Assembly: GCF_002270355.1 (NCBI RefSeq)
Contig: NZ_NJFZ01000017.1
Location: forward strand, 186,001 to 250,000
Length of the DNA stretch: 64,000 bases
Direction of reading: 5' to 3'
From: Flectobacillus sp. BAB-3569
GTDB lineage: Bacteria; Bacteroidota; Bacteroidia; Cytophagales; Spirosomataceae
The notes under the pieces were generated by a model. The model did not search any database, was not told the DNA's origin, and saw nothing but the letters and a program-made list of their open reading frames with translations. Both the position numbers and the translations under genes were made by a program. Positions 61,172-64,000 of this stretch are shown one piece after another. Positions within the stretch are counted from its first letter, which is position 1; the number at the start of each line of letters is the position of its first letter.

Positions 61172-63811
61172 ATGAAACGTATTATATCACTCCTCAGCGC
61201 TGGTATTCTTTTGAGCAATATTTCTTTATTGGCTCAAACGCAAAAGCTTCGCTGTGAATATTTAGAAAATCCCTTAGGAATAGACCAAACAGCACCACGA
61301 TTTACTTGGGAGTTTACCACTAAGCAAAACCCAGTCTCTGTCAAAATTTGTGTCGACACCGATTCGCTAGCATTGGTAAAAGGTCGTAATAATACATGGA
61401 TATCGGATAACATCTCCTCATCCCAACAGTTAGCCACTTATGCAGGCAAACCTTTACAATCTTTCCAAAAATATTATTGGAAATTGGTCGACAAAAACAA
61501 TCAAACACTGAGTTCAATTGCGAGTTTTGAAATGGGCTTGCTTCAGCCATCCGACTGGAAAGGTGCATGGATAACTGATGGGCAAGGAAAAGAGGAAAAA
61601 AATGCGCCCTATTTTAGAAAAGCCTTCGAAGCAAAAAAAGAAATTGCCTCTGCCCGTGCGTATATTGCAGTGGGAGGTTTGTATGAGTTAAGCATCAATG
61701 GACAACGAGTAGGCAATCACCGCCTCGACCCGATGTACACCCGTTTTGACAGACGTACTTTGTATGTCGCTTATGATGTTACGAAGCACTTACAACATGG
61801 GAAAAATGCCATAGGTGTTTTATTAGGCAATGGCTGGTATAATCACCAATCTACAGCGGTTTGGTTTTTTGATAAAGCTCCTTGGCGCAACCGCCCTACC
61901 TTCTGTTTGGATTTACGCATTCAATACAAAGATGGCTCTGTAGAAACCATTCGTTCTGGCAAAGATTGGAAAACAGCTGAAAGTCCTGTTACATTTAATA
62001 GTATTTACACAGCAGAGCACTATGATGCACGACTCGAAAAAACAGGATGGAACCTTCCCAACTATGATGACAAAACATGGAAAGATGTCATTTATCGTGC
62101 CGCTCCTTCTACACATATTGTAGCACAAGCGCTTCATCCGATTAGGCATACGAACGAAATTTTATGTAAAACATTAAAAGCATTTTCAAAACAAAACTAT
62201 GTTTTTGATTTAGGCGAAAATATTTCGGGCGTTTCCTCGATAACCGTAAAAGGTAATGCAGGAACTGTGATTAGATTAAAACACGGTGAAAGATTATTAC
62301 CAGACGGACACGTTGACCAATCTAATATTGATGTGCATTATCGCCCAACCGACGATAAAGACCCTTTTCAAACTGATATTTTTATTTTGAGTGGAAAAGG
62401 CGAAGAAACCTTTACCCCAAAATTCAATTACAAAGGTTTTCAATATGTGGAAGTCAACAGTTCTGAACCGATTGAGCTTGTGCAAAATAGTGTAAAAGGC
62501 TATTTTATGCACTCAGATGTACCTGCTATTGGAAAAATTACAAGTTCAAATCCAACCTTGAATAAAATGTGGGCTGCTACCAATCGCTCCTATTTGTCTA
62601 ATCTTTTTGGCTACCCAACCGACTGTCCTCAAAGAGAAAAAAACGGTTGGACAGGCGACGCCCATATTGCCAACGAAACAGGTCTATATAATTTTGACGG
62701 TATTACTATTTATGAAAAATGGCTTGCCGACCACCGTGACGAACAACAGCCCAATGGCGTACTTCCATCAATTATTCCGACTGGTGGCTGGGGTTATGAA
62801 TGGGGCAACGGACCAGATTGGACAAGTACAATCGCCATTATTCCTTGGAATATCTATTTGTTTTATGGAGATAGCAAACTGTTAAAAGATTCTTATGAGC
62901 CCATCAAACGATATGTGGATCACATTACAGATATCAGCCCGAACGGGCTATGTACTTGGGGATTAGGCGATTGGGTTCCTGTAAAATCCAAAACACCTGT
63001 AGAATTAACCTCAACGGCATATTACTTTGTGGATGTAACAATCTTGACAAAGGCAGCCAAACTACTTGGAAACCAAGAAGATTACCTTAAATATTCAGCT
63101 TTAGCAGAAAAAATTAAAAAGGCATTTAATCAGAAATACCTGAAAGAGCAAACTGGCATTTATGGTGCAGGAGTACAAACAGAACTCAGTGTTCCACTTT
63201 ATTGGGGCTTAGTTCCTGAAGGATTAAAATCAAAGGTAGCGAAAAACTTAGCTGATAGAGTTGCCCAAGACAATTATCACTTAGACGTAGGTTTGTTGGG
63301 AACAAAAGCTATTTTGAACGCATTAAGCGAAAATGGATATGCTTCTGTTGCTTACAAAGTTGCTTCACAAGAAAGTTACCCATCATGGGGCTGGTGGATT
63401 GTGAATGGTGCTACAAGTTTGTACGAAAACTGGCCTATTGACGCCAAATCGGATATTTCGATGAATCATATTATGTTTGGAGAAATTGGCGCGTGGCTAT
63501 ACAAAGGCTTAGCAGGAATTTTCCCAGACGAGCAAGGGGCTGGTTTTAAAAGCATTATTCTTAAACCCAATTTTGTTGAAGGTTTAGCAACATTCTCAGC
63601 GGATTTCGAATCCCCAAGAGGCTTGATTCACTCTGAATGGGAACAAAAAGGTAATACAGTAATTTATAAAATCGTAGTGCCACCAAATGCCTCCGCTAAA
63701 GTACAATTACCAGAGGGCTACAAAATCAAGACGATTAATCAAAAAGCCGTTGGAACGTCTCACACAAATATTTTCACTGCTGGTGTGTACGAATTAGGCA
63801 TCGAAAAATAG
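61172..63811 (+). CDS. GH78 alpha-L-rhamnosidase (879 aa)
   Basis: It removes terminal L-rhamnose. The signal peptide is MKRIISLLSAGILLSNISLLAQ. Beta domains typical of GH78 follow (LRCEYLENPLGIDQTAPRFTWEF; PYFRKAFEAKKEIASARAYI; VGNHRLDPMYTRFDRRTLY), then the (alpha/alpha)6 catalytic barrel with DCPQREKNGWTGDAHIANETG and GWGYEWGNGPDWTSTIAIIPW, whose acidic residues match the catalytic cluster. It ends with a C-terminal beta domain (VQLPEGYKIKTINQK). The frame from 61109 adds an unlikely leader. It is divergent from the GH2 gene; together they look like a glycan-degrading pair without a SusC/D transporter in view. Confidence 0.93.
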   Translation: MKRIISLLSAGILLSNISLLAQTQKLRCEYLENPLGIDQTAPRFTWEFTTKQNPVSVKICVDTDSLALVKGRNNTWISDNISSSQQLATYAGKPLQSFQKYYWKLVDKNNQTLSSIASFEMGLLQPSDWKGAWITDGQGKEEKNAPYFRKAFEAKKEIASARAYIAVGGLYELSINGQRVGNHRLDPMYTRFDRRTLYVAYDVTKHLQHGKNAIGVLLGNGWYNHQSTAVWFFDKAPWRNRPTFCLDLRIQYKDGSVETIRSGKDWKTAESPVTFNSIYTAEHYDARLEKTGWNLPNYDDKTWKDVIYRAAPSTHIVAQALHPIRHTNEILCKTLKAFSKQNYVFDLGENISGVSSITVKGNAGTVIRLKHGERLLPDGHVDQSNIDVHYRPTDDKDPFQTDIFILSGKGEETFTPKFNYKGFQYVEVNSSEPIELVQNSVKGYFMHSDVPAIGKITSSNPTLNKMWAATNRSYLSNLFGYPTDCPQREKNGWTGDAHIANETGLYNFDGITIYEKWLADHRDEQQPNGVLPSIIPTGGWGYEWGNGPDWTSTIAIIPWNIYLFYGDSKLLKDSYEPIKRYVDHITDISPNGLCTWGLGDWVPVKSKTPVELTSTAYYFVDVTILTKAAKLLGNQEDYLKYSALAEKIKKAFNQKYLKEQTGIYGAGVQTELSVPLYWGLVPEGLKSKVAKNLADRVAQDNYHLDVGLLGTKAILNALSENGYASVAYKVASQESYPSWGWWIVNGATSLYENWPIDAKSDISMNHIMFGEIGAWLYKGLAGIFPDEQGAGFKSIILKPNFVEGLATFSADFESPRGLIHSEWEQKGNTVIYKIVVPPNASAKVQLPEGYKIKTINQKAVGTSHTNIFTAGVYELGIEK

Positions 63812-64000
63812 AGCTCAGTAAAATTTAATAATAGACTTTATCACTGTTTATAACTAGTAGGTTTAATAAGTCATAATACTTACAGGAAACTCAGTCCATT
63901 TGGATAAGTAAACCGTAATAAAGTCTATCAAACTGTGCCAGTAGAAGTAAAATTTAACTATAAAGCATTAATTCATAATTAAACCTAAATACTTAAGTGC
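63812..64000. other. Tail of the window after the rhamnosidase, no gene seen
   Basis: An 11-bp inverted repeat ATAGACTTTAT (63831-63841) and ATAAAGTCTAT (63918-63928) encloses 76 bp. The words GTAAAATTTAA at 63819 and 63950 are direct repeats just outside it. It may be a small element or terminator; the window ends before more can be judged. Confidence 0.4.

Overview
The window looks like chromosome of an AT-rich member of the Bacteroidota, most likely a Cytophagales-type heterotroph (inference). Supporting signs are secreted repeat proteins with a type IX secretion C-terminal domain, many TAnnTTTG (-7) promoter motifs typical of this phylum, weak Shine-Dalgarno sequences, a phosphorolytic maltose locus, GH2 and GH78 glycosidases, and a LexA-like XRE regulator. 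I saw no rRNA, tRNA, CRISPR array, integrase or intact insertion sequence. Layout: 0-5.2 kb holds two tandem paralogous giant surface proteins on the minus strand. 5.6-12.6 kb holds dinB, a cyclase-family hydrolase, an MFS carrier, a LuxR regulator, a sterol-desaturase-like enzyme, a TauE/SafE carrier and a HARE-HTH/GIY-YIG protein. 13.0-22.1 kb is a maltose/maltodextrin locus: GH65 phosphorylase, beta-phosphoglucomutase, two GH13 amylases and a GPH/SLC45-type carrier. Together they would cut maltodextrin to maltose, import it, phosphorolyse it and feed glucose 6-phosphate into glycolysis. 22-33 kb holds a DUF1460 amidase, a universal stress protein, a coiled-coil lipoprotein, an NhaD antiporter, a degenerate aldehyde-dehydrogenase-fold protein beside an MFS carrier, a TetR regulator, mogA, a LuxR regulator and the XRE/S24-like regulator. 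33.8-45.9 kb holds a subtilase, an MFS carrier, a PatB/MalY lyase, cbb3-assembly-type genes (TauE/SafE plus FixH), a DnaE-type polymerase, a VWA protein and pabB. 46-64 kb holds alaS, a MerR regulator, dprA, a TPR histidine kinase, pyrE, a Nudix protein, metY, an AraC regulator, a DUF983 protein, a GH2 enzyme and a GH78 rhamnosidase. Two features cut across the whole window. First, intergenic spaces carry a family of about 100-185 bp elements with about 28-bp terminal inverted repeats that begin TTAAGT. There are full copies at 452-629, 52382-52566 and 52723-52892, plus composite or decayed copies near 0.65, 7.6, 37.1, 39.3 and 57.4 kb. Some abut stop codons or carry promoter-like ends. Second, seven genes are each broken by what reads as one missing base, six of them inside a run of 5-7 identical bases. 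Homopolymer sequencing error is the simplest explanation, with contingency tracts or transcriptional slippage as alternatives. Regulatory patterns worth following are a near-periodic TAGCTA array upstream of dinB, a CCATTAACCA box just upstream of four of the five maltose genes, and an 11-bp inverted repeat at a LuxR gene's predicted start site.
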